Positions 47,721 through 57,639 of a stretch of DNA of 64,000 bases are shown here, one piece after another. Source of the DNA: Peribacillus simplex (GTDB lineage: Bacteria; Bacillota; Bacilli; Bacillales; DSM-1321); contig NZ_FTMX01000002.1 of the NCBI RefSeq assembly GCF_900156045.1, positions 62,001 to 126,000 of the forward strand, in the 5' to 3' direction. The translations under genes were made by a program, and so were the position numbers. Position 1 is the first letter of the stretch. The number at the start of each line of letters is the position of its first letter. Under the pieces are notes generated by a model. The model was not told the DNA's origin. It was given only the letters and a program-made list of their open reading frames with translations, and did not search any database.

Positions 47721-47765
47721 AATCCCCCGGTCAGTCTATGAATTCTTGATTGGGGGATTCCCCCC
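47721..47765 (-). promoter_or_regulatory. Candidate RNA switch at the fliF ribosome-binding site
   Basis: On the minus strand a GGGGGG run (47765-47760) is followed by AATCCCCC (47759-47752) and then, 23 nt later, by the fliF SD GGGGGATT (47728-47721). AATCCCCC can pair either with the first G run (5-bp hairpin, GAAT loop) or with the SD (perfect 8 bp), but not with both. This is the layout of an anti-SD and anti-anti-SD pair. Function is inference. Confidence 0.5.
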
Positions 47766-47805
47766 TGGTCATTTTTCTCTATATAATGAGGTTAAAAAAT
47801 GAATG

Positions 47806-48114
47806 CTATATACTCATTCTCATCATTTCCTGGTAGGCTTCCACAACCTTATTCCGAACCTCTAACGTAGCCTGCATTGTAACGCTGGCTTTTTGTGAAG
47901 CTATCATCACCGAGTGAAGCTCAACATCCTCTCCATTAGCCAATTTGGTTGTAAGATCATCAGATGCCACTTGTGTTTCGTTGACTTTATTCATTGATTC
48001 TTTTAATACCGACGCAAAATTTTGCTGTGCTTCGTATGGTGTATTAGTATTGCTTTGTCCTTTTTTCTGTACATTGCTTGCATTGTTCACTGCAGAAAGA
48101 GAAATCCCCTCCAT
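47806..48114 (-). CDS. fliE: Flagellar hook-basal body protein FliE
   Basis: FliE joins the MS ring/export gate to the rod. The 102-residue product has the conserved C-terminal segment LHSVMIASQKASVTMQATLE followed by VRNKVVEAYQEMMRMSI. It sits between flgC and fliF in the standard order. Confidence 0.97.
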   Translation of the reverse strand: MEGISLSAVNNASNVQKKGQSNTNTPYEAQQNFASVLKESMNKVNETQVASDDLTTKLANGEDVELHSVMIASQKASVTMQATLEVRNKVVEAYQEMMRMSI

Positions 48115-48136
48115 ATCAACAATCCCCTTTCAACTT

Positions 48137-48598
48137 TTATTTTCCAATTTCCAAAGCTTTCATCATCATTCCCTTTGATGCATTTAAAACAGTCACATTT
48201 GCTTCGTATGAACGTGTGACACTCATTAAGTCAACCATTTCCCGAAGGGGGTCGACATTTGGCATTTCAACATAACCATCTTCATTGGCATCAGGATGCT
48301 CTGGATTATAATCCAGTTCAAAAGGTGTTTTATCTTTAACTATTCCAGTCACCTTCACACCATTCCCTACCTCGCTCGTTTTACCTGATGCTGCGTTTAA
48401 GAAACTTGAAAAACCGTTTTCCTTACTTTGCAGTACAACCGATTTTCTTGTGTACGGCTTCCATGTTTTAGATTCGGCGTCATATTCCGCCCTGGTCGTA
48501 TCGGCATTAGCCATATTAGCAGAGATTACATCCATCCTTACCCTTTGACTCGTCAGGCTGGATCCGGTCATGTTTATACTTTGGAAGATTCCCATCAC
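48137..48598 (-). CDS. flgC: Flagellar rod protein FlgC
   Basis: FlgC is a proximal rod subunit. The 153-residue product has the N-terminal motif RMDVISANMANADTTRAEYD, the central NVDPLREMVDLMSVTRSYEA, and a C-terminal helix ending in KALEIGK. It overlaps the flgB stop codon by 4 bp. Confidence 0.97.
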   Translation of the reverse strand: MMGIFQSINMTGSSLTSQRVRMDVISANMANADTTRAEYDAESKTWKPYTRKSVVLQSKENGFSSFLNAASGKTSEVGNGVKVTGIVKDKTPFELDYNPEHPDANEDGYVEMPNVDPLREMVDLMSVTRSYEANVTVLNASKGMMMKALEIGK

Positions 48599-48990
48599 TT
48601 GCCTCCTCTAATTACATTCTGCAATGATTGAAACTTACCTGAAAGCCTGTCGGTTACTGCATTATAATAAATCTGATTGGCAGCAAGCTCCGTCATTTCC
48701 TTATCAACGTCCACGCTATTTCCATTATTGTTATATCGGACATTTTTCTGCGTCACGAACTGAGAAGCATGACTCCCCTCTGATTTGAAGGTGAAATGTC
48801 GTTCATCGGTACGATATGGATCCAGGGAAGATTCCAGCTCTGCCTTAAAGGATTGTGTTTTGTCGACTTCTTTAGCTTTATAATTAGGCGTATCCGAATT
48901 GGCTATGTTCTGTGAAATGACTTTTTGTTTTACATTAGAATAATTAAGGGCATTTTCTAGTGATTGAAAAGTATTTGAAAATAATTCCAC
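48595..48990 (-). CDS. flgB: Flagellar rod protein FlgB
   Basis: FlgB is the most proximal rod subunit and the first gene of the fla/che operon. I start it at the GTG at 48990 (product begins MELFSNTFQSLENALNYSN), because GAGGTG lies 6 nt upstream; the GTG at 48999 is inside that site. The 131-residue product has the rod motif VISQNIANSDTPNYKAKEVD and the C-terminal VDVDKEMTELAANQIYYNAV. Confidence 0.96.
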   Translation of the reverse strand: MELFSNTFQSLENALNYSNVKQKVISQNIANSDTPNYKAKEVDKTQSFKAELESSLDPYRTDERHFTFKSEGSHASQFVTQKNVRYNNNGNSVDVDKEMTELAANQIYYNAVTDRLSGKFQSLQNVIRGGK

Positions 48991-49400
48991 GCCGATCACC
49001 TCTTTCTATAACTAACATTTAATTACATTATCAATAAATTAACCCAGTGCATTTACGTTTTAATTTTAAAGAAACATTATAACTATGTCCATAAACAACA
49101 CATAGACTTTAGACCTATTATCGTCGAAAATTGTCATAAACTGCTTAATTTTGTCGTTTTTCTTAGTATGATTACAGGATTAATAATACGTAATATTACA
49201 TTTTAATATGATTATCTACATATTAACCAAATTTTCCTTCCATTAGCTTTTATATCATATCGAAAAACAAATCTATATACCTGATACTTTAGAACTAATT
49301 TTCTCATTTACTTTCAATTAATTATTTCAATTTAGTTGATTTAACCCTTTAAAATAAAGGATTCATAAGAAAACAAAGGATTACTGCCATTTTTCTTTTT

Positions 49401-49423
49401 TTGAAAAAAAACGTTTTTTTCAA
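49401..49423. repeat. AT-rich palindrome in the codY-flgB region
   Basis: TTGAAAAAAA and TTTTTTTCAA are perfect inverted arms around ACG. The A and T tracts would bend DNA. It lacks a GC stem and so is not an ordinary terminator. It may be an operator or curved-DNA element upstream of the motility operon. Confidence 0.6.
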
Positions 49424-49702
49424 TACGCTGATTCATTCGACAAAATTCCCTATTGACTGAAATCCGTTATCCATAGGGTTTTAAAAATCAAAAAGTTACA
49501 GCAACGTTCATTTTCACTATTACAACAGTTATAATAATATAATTACCCTTTTAAAGAAAAATTTAACTATTTTTTCAATTCTAATAGAAAACATGCTTAT
49601 ATCACATTTCCATTTAATTCGAATTACCTCTTTTTCCTTGCTCTCCCCTGACGTTCACCCGCTTGCTTATTAGTCCCAGAAAGCAACAGATCCAAATACC
49701 AC

Positions 49703-49740
49703 AAAAAAAAGCAGCCCTTTTTAAAGGACTGCCTTTTTTT
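49703..49740 (-). terminator. Rho-independent terminator after codY
   Basis: On the minus strand GCAGTCCTTT pairs with AAAGGGCTGC (one G-U pair), flanked by A and T runs, and is followed by eight T. Because of the A/T flanks it could act in both directions. It ends the trmFO-codY transcript. Confidence 0.92.
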
Positions 49741-49745
49741 GTATG

Positions 49746-50525
49746 TTAATTATTTTTAAGCTTTTCTAATTCAAGAAGGAATTTATCGTTCAATACTTTG
49801 ATATAAGTACCTTTCATTCCTAATGAGCGGGATTCAATGACTCCGGCACTTTCCAGTTTCCTTAGTGCATTTACGATAACGGAACGGGTGATGCCAACAC
49901 GGTCTGCAATTTTGGATGCTACAAGCAGACCTTCATTACCTTTAAGCTCCTCAAAAATGTGTTCAATTGCTTCCAATTCGCTGTAAGATAACGAGGAAAT
50001 TGCCATTTGAACGACAGCTTTACTACGAGCTTCTTCTTCTATCTCTTCTGATTTTTCACGTAGAATTTCCATACCGACTACAGTCGCACCATATTCAGCC
50101 AAAATTAAATCATCATCGTGAAATTTTTCTTGTAGTCGCGCAAGAACCAATGTTCCTAAACGTTCTCCTCCACCCATAATTGGTACGATCGTTGTTAATC
50201 CAGTTGCGAAAAGCTCTTTGTTTTCGACTGGGAAAGCAGTATATTCGCTTTCAATATCAAGATTCGAAGAGGTTTCAGGAATATTGAACAGGTTTTTTGT
50301 GTACTCTTCAGGGAATTGTTTATCTTCCAGCATTTTGTACATGCGTTCGTTTTCAATTTGCTGACTTACCGCTATGCCAAGTAATTTCCCGCGGCGGCTG
50401 ACGACGAATACATTCGCTTCGATAACTTCACTTAAACTTTCAGCCATTTCCTTGAAGTTAACTGCTTTACCTGCTGCTTTTTGGAGCATTGCATTGATTT
50501 TTCTTGTTTTTGCTAATAAGTTCAT
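49746..50525 (-). CDS. codY: GTP- and branched-chain-amino-acid-sensing transcriptional regulator CodY
   Basis: CodY represses amino acid, stationary-phase and motility genes when GTP and Ile/Leu/Val are plentiful. From the ATG at 50525 (TAGGAGGAACAAATCAA upstream) the product has 259 residues. It has an N-terminal GAF-type effector domain and a C-terminal winged helix with [20 protein letters not shown]. It lies just upstream of the motility operon, which CodY represses in B. subtilis. An AATTTTC half-site occurs in that region but no full CodY box. Confidence 0.98.
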   Translation of the reverse strand: MNLLAKTRKINAMLQKAAGKAVNFKEMAESLSEVIEANVFVVSRRGKLLGIAVSQQIENERMYKMLEDKQFPEEYTKNLFNIPETSSNLDIESEYTAFPVENKELFATGLTTIVPIMGGGERLGTLVLARLQEKFHDDDLILAEYGATVVGMEILREKSEEIEEEARSKAVVQMAISSLSYSELEAIEHIFEELKGNEGLLVASKIADRVGITRSVIVNALRKLESAGVIESRSLGMKGTYIKVLNDKFLLELEKLKNN

Positions 50526-50633
50526 TTGATTTGTTCCTCCTAAAAATACCATGGTTCACAATAACTATGAAGTTGTATTTCCGTAATTTTATGTTCATTG
50601 CTTAGGCAAATCATTGCCAAAATTGTTTCTTAA

Positions 50634-52043
50634 TTAAAGGATAAACTGGCTTAAATCTTTGTTCCGTGCGATAGAACCAAGCTTACCTTCGACATATTGG
50701 GGCGTAATTGTAATCTTCTCCATCGTTATTTCCGGAGCTTCAAAAGATAAGTCCTCAAGCAACCGTTCCAAAATGGTATGAAGTCTTCTTGCACCAATAT
50801 TGTCTGTGTTTTGATTTACTTCGAAGGCCACTTCAGCTATCTTACGAACAGCATCGTCAGAAAATTCAATTTCTATACCTTCAGTTTCTAATAAAGCAAC
50901 ATATTGTTTTAACAAGGCATTATCCGGTTCATGAAGAATCCGTACAAAGTCATCTACAGTCAGTTTGTTCAATTCTACACGGATTGGGAATCTACCTTGT
51001 AATTCAGGGATAAGATCGGATGGCTTAGCCATATGAAAAGCCCCTGCAGCAATGAATAAGACATGATCCGTTTTAACTGAACCATATTTAGTCACTACTG
51101 TTGAACCTTCAACAATTGGCAGGATATCCCTTTGGACACCCTCCCTTGATACATCCGCTGATGAACTTCCAGATTGCTTACTGGCAATTTTATCTATTTC
51201 ATCGATGAAGATAATCCCATTTTGCTCAGCCCCGTATACTGCATCGGAAGTGACTTCATCCATATCAATCAATTTTGCTGCTTCCTCATTTGTTAAAACG
51301 GTTCTTGCTTCACTTACTTTCAATTTGCGCTTCTTGCTTTTTTTCGGCATCAAGCTTCCTAAAGCGTCCTGCATGTTCATCCCCATTTGTTCCATTCCCG
51401 AACCTTGGAGCATATCAAACATCGAAGCGGCCTGCTCTTCCACTTCGACCGTTATCATTTCACTTTCTAACTCACCATTAGCCAGCTTTTCAGCGACGAT
51501 TTTTCTTTTTTCCTGCAAACTTAAATCTTCGGAATTTTCTTCCGAATCCTGTTCGTCTTGATTGTTATTGCCTCCAAAAAAGACTTCAAGAGGATTCTTG
51601 AAATTACTCTGTTTTTTTGTGGATGGCACTAAAAGTTCTATTAAGCGGCGATTTGCATTTTCTTCTGCCCGCTCTTTTACGCTGGCCATCTTTTCTTCCT
51701 TCACGAGGCGGACGGAAGTCTCCACCAAATCACGGACCATCGACTCTACATCCCGGCCGACATACCCGACTTCCGTAAATTTCGTTGCTTCAACTTTTAC
51801 AAAAGGAGCACCTACCAATTTAGCCATTCTCCGAGCAATTTCTGTTTTCCCAACGCCTGTCGGTCCAATCATTAATATATTCTTCGGAACGACTTCATCA
51901 CGAAGTTGATCCGAGAGAAGGGAACGTCGGTAGCGATTCCGAAGAGCCACTGCCACTGCCCGTTTTGCCTCACGCTGCCCTACGATATACTGATCCAGTT
52001 TTTCAACGATTTGCCTCGGTGTTAAATTAGCTTTTTTTGACAT
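50634..52043 (-). CDS. hslU: HslUV protease ATPase subunit HslU (ClpY)
   Basis: HslU is the AAA+ unfoldase of the two-component HslUV (CodWX) protease. The 469-residue product has the Walker A GPTGVGKT at 60-67 and Walker [12 protein letters not shown], with an acidic, variable I domain between them (about 130-240). The C terminus ends NKDLSQFIL, the tail that docks into HslV. It lies 12 bp after hslV. Confidence 0.98.
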   Translation of the reverse strand: MSKKANLTPRQIVEKLDQYIVGQREAKRAVAVALRNRYRRSLLSDQLRDEVVPKNILMIGPTGVGKTEIARRMAKLVGAPFVKVEATKFTEVGYVGRDVESMVRDLVETSVRLVKEEKMASVKERAEENANRRLIELLVPSTKKQSNFKNPLEVFFGGNNNQDEQDSEENSEDLSLQEKRKIVAEKLANGELESEMITVEVEEQAASMFDMLQGSGMEQMGMNMQDALGSLMPKKSKKRKLKVSEARTVLTNEEAAKLIDMDEVTSDAVYGAEQNGIIFIDEIDKIASKQSGSSSADVSREGVQRDILPIVEGSTVVTKYGSVKTDHVLFIAAGAFHMAKPSDLIPELQGRFPIRVELNKLTVDDFVRILHEPDNALLKQYVALLETEGIEIEFSDDAVRKIAEVAFEVNQNTDNIGARRLHTILERLLEDLSFEAPEITMEKITITPQYVEGKLGSIARNKDLSQFIL

Positions 52044-52055
52044 TTGCGCTCCTCC

Positions 52056-52583
52056 TTACAACTCTTCCACGATTATATTCGTATTCGTAAATACACAAAT
52101 TTCCGCTGCAATTTGTAAAGATGATTGAGCGATTTCCTTTGCCGATAAATGGTCACTGGAAAACCGCATTAATGCCCTGCCGGCAGCCAGTGCATAATTT
52201 CCGCCCGATCCTATGGCGAGAATCCCATCATCCGGTTCAATTACTTCCCCGGTGCCAGAAACGAGCAGCAAATGGTTCTTATCCATCACTACTAACATGG
52301 CTTCCAGCTTTCTCAATACATTGTCACTTCTCCATTGCTTTGCCATTTCGACGGCAGCGCGCTGAAGATTGCCATTATACTCTTCAAGTTTAGCTTCGAA
52401 CATCTCAAATAAAGTGAATGCATCTGCAACGGAACCTGCAAAACCTGCAAGGACATTACCATTAAAGATTTTTCTCACTTTCCTCGCCGTATGCTTCATC
52501 ACTACTGAATTTCCTAAAGTAACCTGCCCATCACCGGACATGGCACATTCACCTTTATGATGCACTGCAAATATCGTTGTCAT
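52056..52583 (-). CDS. hslV: HslUV protease proteolytic subunit HslV (ClpQ)
   Basis: HslV is the proteasome-like peptidase. The 175-residue product starts [11 protein letters not shown], so removal of Met leaves Thr as the N-terminal nucleophile as in E. coli HslV. The B. subtilis homologue instead carries an N-terminal extension with Ser. The conserved [32 protein letters not shown] and [16 protein letters not shown] segments are present. An AAAGGGGAC site precedes the ATG, and no in-frame start exists further upstream. Confidence 0.96.
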   Translation of the reverse strand: MTTIFAVHHKGECAMSGDGQVTLGNSVVMKHTARKVRKIFNGNVLAGFAGSVADAFTLFEMFEAKLEEYNGNLQRAAVEMAKQWRSDNVLRKLEAMLVVMDKNHLLLVSGTGEVIEPDDGILAIGSGGNYALAAGRALMRFSSDHLSAKEIAQSSLQIAAEICVFTNTNIIVEEL

Positions 52584-52603
52584 AAAGTGTCCCCTTTCAA
52601 CAT

Positions 52604-53506
52604 TTAAGGCCGCGGATGTGATGCATTGTAGACTTTTTTCAATTGGTCTTTTGTAACATGCGTATACACTTGCGTTGATGAAATTTTAGAATGACCAAGC
52701 AATTCCTGAACCGTGCGAATGTCCGCCCCATTATTCAATAGGTGTGTAGCAAAAGAATGCCTTAGCATATGGGGATGAAGACTTCCATCTGCGGCTGACT
52801 TTTTAATCAATTCATTCAATATATAGCGAACTCCCCTAGGTGTCAGAGGGTCTCCACGAAAATTAACAAATAAATAAACATGCGCCTTGGCGTCAGACGA
52901 AGTCAATTCCATCCTGGCTGTACGTATGTATAAATCTATCGCTTCCTGTGCATAACTACCAACCGGAACGTAGCGATCCTTTTTTCCTTTTCCATGGATC
53001 AGTACTGTCCCTAAGGAAAGATCGATATCCTGCAGTTTAATCTCACAACATTCACTTACACGAATTCCTGTTGCATATAATAATTCCAGTAAGGCATTGT
53101 TCCTTATTCCTATCGGTGAATCTTTCTTTAAAGTAGAAAACAACTGATTCATTTCCTTCTCATAAAGAAAACGTGGCAATCTTTGATCCTTTTTAGGTAA
53201 AGAAGCCAAAGAAAAAGGGTTATCCTTCACATCACCTTCACGCAGTAAAAATCTATAAAGGCTCCGCAAGCAAGAAGTTTTTCTTGCCACAGTGCGCTTA
53301 GAAAGGTTTTTCTCATATAAATTCGTTAAATATAACCGGACATCAAAATATTCAACGGACGTGATATCCTCAATGCCCTGTTCATTAAGGAACAGAAAAA
53401 ATTCGTGAATATCACGTTTGTAATTTTCAATGGTGTATTGTGAACTGTTTTTTTCAATTTGTAAATATTCGATGTAGGATGATAATGCCTTTTTTTGATT
53501 AATCAT
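52604..53506 (-). CDS. xerC: Tyrosine recombinase XerC (CodV)
   Basis: XerC/CodV acts with XerD (RipX) at the dif site to resolve chromosome dimers. From the ATG at 53506 (GAGGTG upstream) the product has 300 residues: an N-terminal SAM-like DNA-binding domain (1-90) and a catalytic domain. The catalytic residues are Arg149, Lys173/175, His246, Arg249, His272 and Tyr281. It starts the run xerC-hslV-hslU-codY, as in B. subtilis. Confidence 0.96.
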   Translation of the reverse strand: MINQKKALSSYIEYLQIEKNSSQYTIENYKRDIHEFFLFLNEQGIEDITSVEYFDVRLYLTNLYEKNLSKRTVARKTSCLRSLYRFLLREGDVKDNPFSLASLPKKDQRLPRFLYEKEMNQLFSTLKKDSPIGIRNNALLELLYATGIRVSECCEIKLQDIDLSLGTVLIHGKGKKDRYVPVGSYAQEAIDLYIRTARMELTSSDAKAHVYLFVNFRGDPLTPRGVRYILNELIKKSAADGSLHPHMLRHSFATHLLNNGADIRTVQELLGHSKISSTQVYTHVTKDQLKKVYNASHPRP

Positions 53507-53565
53507 GGAAACACCTCGCAAAGGCTAATAAATAGTATCATACTTTAAAACAGCAGGCAAATATT

Positions 53566-54873
53566 TTACAAATTTTTCACAAAGTTCTGAATTGTGTCCA
53601 AAGCGCGTTTAGCATGCGTTTCGTTCCGCTCTTTTTTGGATTTGATTCTCACTTCCAGGTCTGGAAGCAATCCAAAATTGGCATTCATCGGTTGGAAGCT
53701 CTTACCATTCGTCGACGTTATGTACCTTGCCATGCTGCCCATCGTCGTCTCCGCAGGGAATATGATTGGCTCCAATCCTTGGACGATCCTTGCAGCATTG
53801 ATACCTGCAACAAGTCCTGATGCAGCAGACTCTACATACCCTTCGACACCAGTCATCTGACCAGCAAAGAATAAATCATCCCGATTCTTGAATTGGTACG
53901 TAGGCTTCAATACATTAGGTGAGTTTATGAAAGTGTTTCGATGCATGACTCCATAACGCACAATTTCCGCATTTTCCAATCCAGGTATGAGCTGCAATAC
54001 TTCTTTTTGTGGCCCCCACTTCAAATGTGTCTGAAAACCAACAATATTGTAAAGTGTTCCTGCCGCATCATCTTGACGTAATTGAACTACAGCAAAAGGA
54101 CGTTTTCCCGTTTTTGGATCTTCTAAGCCAACTGGCTTCAATGGACCAAATAACATCGTTTTCTTCCCACGTGATGCCATCACTTCAATGGGCATGCAGC
54201 CTTCAAAAAAGATTTCCTTTTCGAATTCTTTAAGTGGTACTGTTTCAGCAGCGATCAATGCTTCATAAAAGCGGTCAAACTCTTCTTCCGTCATCGGACA
54301 GTTTAAATAAGCTGCTTCCCCTTTATCATAACGGGATTTCAAATATACTTTATCCATGTTGATGCTGTCTTTTTCAAGAATTGGCGCTGCGGCATCATAG
54401 AAGTACAAGTATTCTTCATCCATGATTTGCTTTAAGCTGTCAGATAGTGACTGACTTGTAAGCGGACCGGTTGCAATGACGGTAGGCCCTTCCGGAATTT
54501 CCGTCACTTCTTCATTAATGACCGTAACATTTGGATGATTTTTGACCCTTTCCGTAACAAGACCGGCAAATTCATGACGATCAACAGCTAATGCACCGCC
54601 AGCCGGAACAGCACAAGCATCTGCTGCGGACATGATGACCGAATCCAATATACGCATTTCTTCTTTTAATACACCAACTGCATTTGTTAAAGTATTTGCC
54701 CGAAGTGAATTGGAACAAACAAGTTCAGCGAATTTATCGGTATGATGGGCTGGCGTTTGTTTTACGGGGCGCATTTCATATAGATCGACTTTAATTCCTC
54801 TTTTAGCTAACTGCCACGCCGCTTCACTTCCAGCAAGCCCAGCACCGATTACACTTACTTTTGTTTCTTTCAT
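53566..54873 (-). CDS. trmFO: Folate- and FAD-dependent tRNA (uracil-54) methyltransferase TrmFO
   Basis: TrmFO makes ribothymidine at U54 of tRNA with methylene-tetrahydrofolate and FADH2. From the ATG at 54873, 8 nt after GGAGG, the product has 435 residues, equal to B. subtilis TrmFO (Gid). It has the FAD loop [19 protein letters not shown] at the N terminus, the [15 protein letters not shown] motif and C-terminal [19 protein letters not shown]. The 21-codon upstream extension is not needed. A promoter candidate lies about 210 bp upstream. Confidence 0.97.
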   Translation of the reverse strand: MKETKVSVIGAGLAGSEAAWQLAKRGIKVDLYEMRPVKQTPAHHTDKFAELVCSNSLRANTLTNAVGVLKEEMRILDSVIMSAADACAVPAGGALAVDRHEFAGLVTERVKNHPNVTVINEEVTEIPEGPTVIATGPLTSQSLSDSLKQIMDEEYLYFYDAAAPILEKDSINMDKVYLKSRYDKGEAAYLNCPMTEEEFDRFYEALIAAETVPLKEFEKEIFFEGCMPIEVMASRGKKTMLFGPLKPVGLEDPKTGKRPFAVVQLRQDDAAGTLYNIVGFQTHLKWGPQKEVLQLIPGLENAEIVRYGVMHRNTFINSPNVLKPTYQFKNRDDLFFAGQMTGVEGYVESAASGLVAGINAARIVQGLEPIIFPAETTMGSMARYITSTNGKSFQPMNANFGLLPDLEVRIKSKKERNETHAKRALDTIQNFVKNL

Positions 54874-55077
54874 TTTTCGAACCTCCATGTATAGATATGA
54901 TAAGACAGGATCATTTATCATTAAAACTGCTTTCATAAAAGTTTCATTTTTAACGATATCTATGTATTTATACCCGAAATACTCATTCCTGCTAACGAAA
55001 ATTTTAAAGCTTATGCCTCAAAGCCGGCATTTTCCTGCAATCCGTCTTTTCTAAAAGGGTAACGGACACAAATAGGA

Positions 55078-55107
55078 ATTATATCTTTAAAAGAATGTAC
55101 TTGTCCA
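55078..55107 (-). promoter_or_regulatory. SigmaA-type promoter for trmFO-xerC-hslVU-codY
   Basis: The minus strand reads TGGACA (55107-55102), an 18-bp spacer, then a consensus TATAAT (55083-55078). It is downstream of the topA terminator and about 205 bp upstream of trmFO. The boxes match 5/6 and 6/6. Confidence 0.6.
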
Positions 55108-55206
55108 CTGAATTTTACATCACATGGCCTAAATAAAAAAGTTTCAAGCTTTATCCATTTTCTTCTTGGAAGCGAATCCACATATTATCATGATATCATA
55201 CTTTCC

Positions 55207-55238
55207 TGAACATAAAGAAACCCGGCAGATGCCGAGTC
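55207..55238 (-). terminator. Rho-independent terminator after topA
   Basis: On the minus strand CTCGGC pairs with GCCGGG (one G-U pair) around ATCT, followed by TTTCTTTATG. It is 60 bp after the topA stop codon, behind a weaker hairpin. Confidence 0.7.
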
Positions 55239-55298
55239 AATTTATATTTAGGGTTTTTCGATAATTCACAGGAAAAGTAAACGATTTCATCGTTTTTT

Positions 55299-57374
55299 CT
55301 ATGCCTGGGGCATTTCTTTGAAATCACATTCCATGCACTGGACCTGGACGCCTTTTTTGAGTTTTTTCTCAACAAGTGTACCTTCACATTTTGGACAACT
55401 CCGCGGCAGCGGTTTATCCCAGGATATGAAGTCACATCCAGGATAGGTATCGCATCCGTAAAATAGGCGGCGTTTTTTACTTTTCCTTTCAATGATGTTT
55501 CCTTCTTTACATTTTGGGCATTTGACACCGATCTCTTTAACGATTGGCTTTGTGTTACGGCAATCCGGGAAATTACTGCATGCCATGAACTTTCCATAAC
55601 GCCCCATCTTAAAGACCATCCCATGTCCGCATTCCACACAATCTTCACCAGCAGGTTCATCTTTGATTTCAATTTTTTCCATCTCGACTTCGGCTTTGGC
55701 CAGATGAACTGCAAATTCTTTATAAAATTCATCAATGACCTTTATCCATTCGATACTGCCTTCCTCGACGCTGTCGAATTCCTGTTCCATCTTGGCAGTG
55801 AACTCTGCATCAAGAATATCCGGGAAGAATTCGCGAATCAATTCAAGAACGATCTCACCAAGCTCTGTCGGGATGAACCGTTTATTATCCAAGGTAACAT
55901 AGCCACGTTTTTGAATCGTATCCAAGGTAGGCGCATATGTAGAAGGACGGCCTATTCCCAGTTCCTCTAGAGTTTTGACAAGACGGGCTTCAGTATATCG
56001 GGGCGGAGGCTGTGTGAAATGCTGCTTCGGCTCGATATCTTTTGAAAAGAATTGATCTCCTTCTTTTACATCCGGAAGTGCATTTTCCTTTTCTTCCACC
56101 GAGTCATCGGACCCTTCAACATATACCTTCATGAAACCCGGAAATTTAATTTTTGAACCAGTTGCCCTGAAGATGACATCCCCGTTATGGAGGTCGATGC
56201 TCATCGTATCCATGACCGCCGAAGACATTTGACTAGAAACGAATCGTTCCCATATCAATTTATAAAGACGGAATTGATCTCTGGATAAGAACTCCTTGAC
56301 TACACCCGGTTCACGTAATGTGCTTGTTGGTCTGACTGCTTCATGGGCATCCTGGGCATTAGTTTGTTTTTTCTCCTTGCGCTGTTCAGCCTGTACATAA
56401 TCTTTACCATAATTATTTTGAATGAAGGTATGGACTTCCTCTTTCGCAACATCGGAAATCCGGGTTGAATCGGTTCTCATATAAGTGATTAACCCGACTG
56501 TACCTTCCTTGCCGAGCTCGATTCCTTCATAAAGCTGCTGAGCAAGCATCATCGTTTTCTTTGCACGGAAATTCAATTTACGTGCCGCTTCCTGTTGCAG
56601 GGAAGAAGTTGTAAAAGGGGCAGCTGGATTGCGCCTTCTTTCCTTTTTAGCCACGGCTCCTATCGTAAATTCGCCGCCATTTAAAGAAGCGAGGACTTTT
56701 TTGACGTCCTCTTCGGTATTTAATTCCTTCTTCTCGCCGCCTAGACTGAAGAAGGAACCTTCAAACTGTTCTTTTCCTTTTACAAAATCAGCCTTGATTG
56801 TCCAATACTCTTCCGGGATAAAATCTTTGATCTCTTTCTCCCGGTCAATGATCATCCGTACAGCAACCGATTGGACCCGTCCCGCGCTTAAGCCTTTTTT
56901 CACCTTTTTCCACAAAAGCGGGCTTATATTGTATCCGACTAAACGATCCAAGACCCTTCTTGCCTGCTGGGCATCAACCAATTTCATATTTATTGGCCTC
57001 GGCGATTTAAATGATTCTTTGATAGCCTCTTTCGTGATCTCGTTGAATACCACTCGGCAATCCGAGTTAACGTCAACATCAAGACTGTGGGCCAAATGCC
57101 AGGCAATGGCTTCCCCTTCCCTGTCGGGGTCAGCCGCGAGATAGATTTTTTTCGCTTTTTTCGCAGCGGTTTTCAATTCTTTTAAAACCGGGCCTTTGCC
57201 GCGGATAGTTATATATTTAGGTTCATATTCACGTTCAACATCGACACCCATTTGACTTTTAGGCAAATCTCGAACATGCCCCATGGAAGCCTTTACTTTA
57301 TATTTTTTTCCCAAGTAACGTTCTATTGTTTTCGCCTTTGCGGGCGATTCCACAATCACTAAGTATTCTGACAT
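55299..57374 (-). CDS. topA: DNA topoisomerase I TopA
   Basis: TopA relaxes negative supercoils. From the ATG at 57374 (GAGGAGG upstream) the product has 691 residues. The Toprim domain begins [18 protein letters not shown] and has DPDREGE at 83-89. The catalytic tyrosine is Tyr298 in [13 protein letters not shown]. The C terminus carries three four-Cys zinc ribbons, starting at [16 protein letters not shown] and CPKCEGTL. It follows dprA and has its own consensus promoter. Confidence 0.98.
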   Translation of the reverse strand: MSEYLVIVESPAKAKTIERYLGKKYKVKASMGHVRDLPKSQMGVDVEREYEPKYITIRGKGPVLKELKTAAKKAKKIYLAADPDREGEAIAWHLAHSLDVDVNSDCRVVFNEITKEAIKESFKSPRPINMKLVDAQQARRVLDRLVGYNISPLLWKKVKKGLSAGRVQSVAVRMIIDREKEIKDFIPEEYWTIKADFVKGKEQFEGSFFSLGGEKKELNTEEDVKKVLASLNGGEFTIGAVAKKERRRNPAAPFTTSSLQQEAARKLNFRAKKTMMLAQQLYEGIELGKEGTVGLITYMRTDSTRISDVAKEEVHTFIQNNYGKDYVQAEQRKEKKQTNAQDAHEAVRPTSTLREPGVVKEFLSRDQFRLYKLIWERFVSSQMSSAVMDTMSIDLHNGDVIFRATGSKIKFPGFMKVYVEGSDDSVEEKENALPDVKEGDQFFSKDIEPKQHFTQPPPRYTEARLVKTLEELGIGRPSTYAPTLDTIQKRGYVTLDNKRFIPTELGEIVLELIREFFPDILDAEFTAKMEQEFDSVEEGSIEWIKVIDEFYKEFAVHLAKAEVEMEKIEIKDEPAGEDCVECGHGMVFKMGRYGKFMACSNFPDCRNTKPIVKEIGVKCPKCKEGNIIERKSKKRRLFYGCDTYPGCDFISWDKPLPRSCPKCEGTLVEKKLKKGVQVQCMECDFKEMPQA

Positions 57375-57415
57375 CCAATAAATCCTCCTCAAAGAGGTAA
57401 TATAAATCTTCACTA

Positions 57416-57444
57416 TTATTAATCATTCAAAAATCATTTGTCAA
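57416..57444 (-). promoter_or_regulatory. SigmaA-type promoter for topA
   Basis: The minus strand reads a perfect TTGACA (57444-57439), a 17-bp spacer, then TAATAA (57421-57416), about 42 bp upstream of the topA ATG. An 8-bp inverted repeat, AAAGAGGT and ACCTCTTT (57391-57398 and 57446-57453), flanks the promoter on both sides. Confidence 0.72.
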
Positions 57445-57639
57445 CACCTCTTTACTTTTCAAACCATGCTGATTCATTTATTAATAGGTATTTTGACAAG
57501 AGGTGCCATTTGCAAAACTTATAACAGTTTTACAATATTTTCAACCTTTTTGTCTAATAATTCAACCCATCCTTCCAAAAAAGCACCTTTTTTTCTATTT
57601 TCCCGTTTGATTCTCCGTCTATCTTCTATATTATATTGT

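Larger units (their letters stand above)
48991..49745 (-). other. codY-flgB intergenic region (755 bp): expected fla/che promoter region
   Basis: No coding frame of note. It is markedly AT-rich, with the codY terminator at its start. It should carry the fla/che operon promoters. On the minus strand a consensus TATAAT is at 49081-49076, but its -35 region is poor. A GACGATAA near 49118-49125 resembles a SigD -10 box without a TAAA at the right spacing. A palindrome of A7-CG-T7 type lies at 49401-49423. I cannot assign a promoter with confidence. Confidence 0.55.
54874..55298 (-). other. topA-trmFO intergenic region (425 bp), no gene seen
   Basis: No coding frame of note. It holds a weak hairpin just after the topA stop codon (ACGAT-GAA-ATCGT followed by TTTACTTTT), a better terminator (55207-55238) and a sigmaA-type promoter candidate (55078-55107) for the trmFO-codY operon. 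Confidence 0.6.

Noticed and set aside
49118..49140. CodY box or SigD promoter upstream of flgB
   Set aside because: AATTTTC matches only half of the CodY consensus, and GACGATAA lacks a TAAA at the required distance; both are below what I would call.
55196..55735. 179-codon open frame on the minus strand, read in another frame over the topA 3' end
   Set aside because: It overlaps the well-supported topA zinc-ribbon region out of frame, crosses the terminator region and resembles no family.
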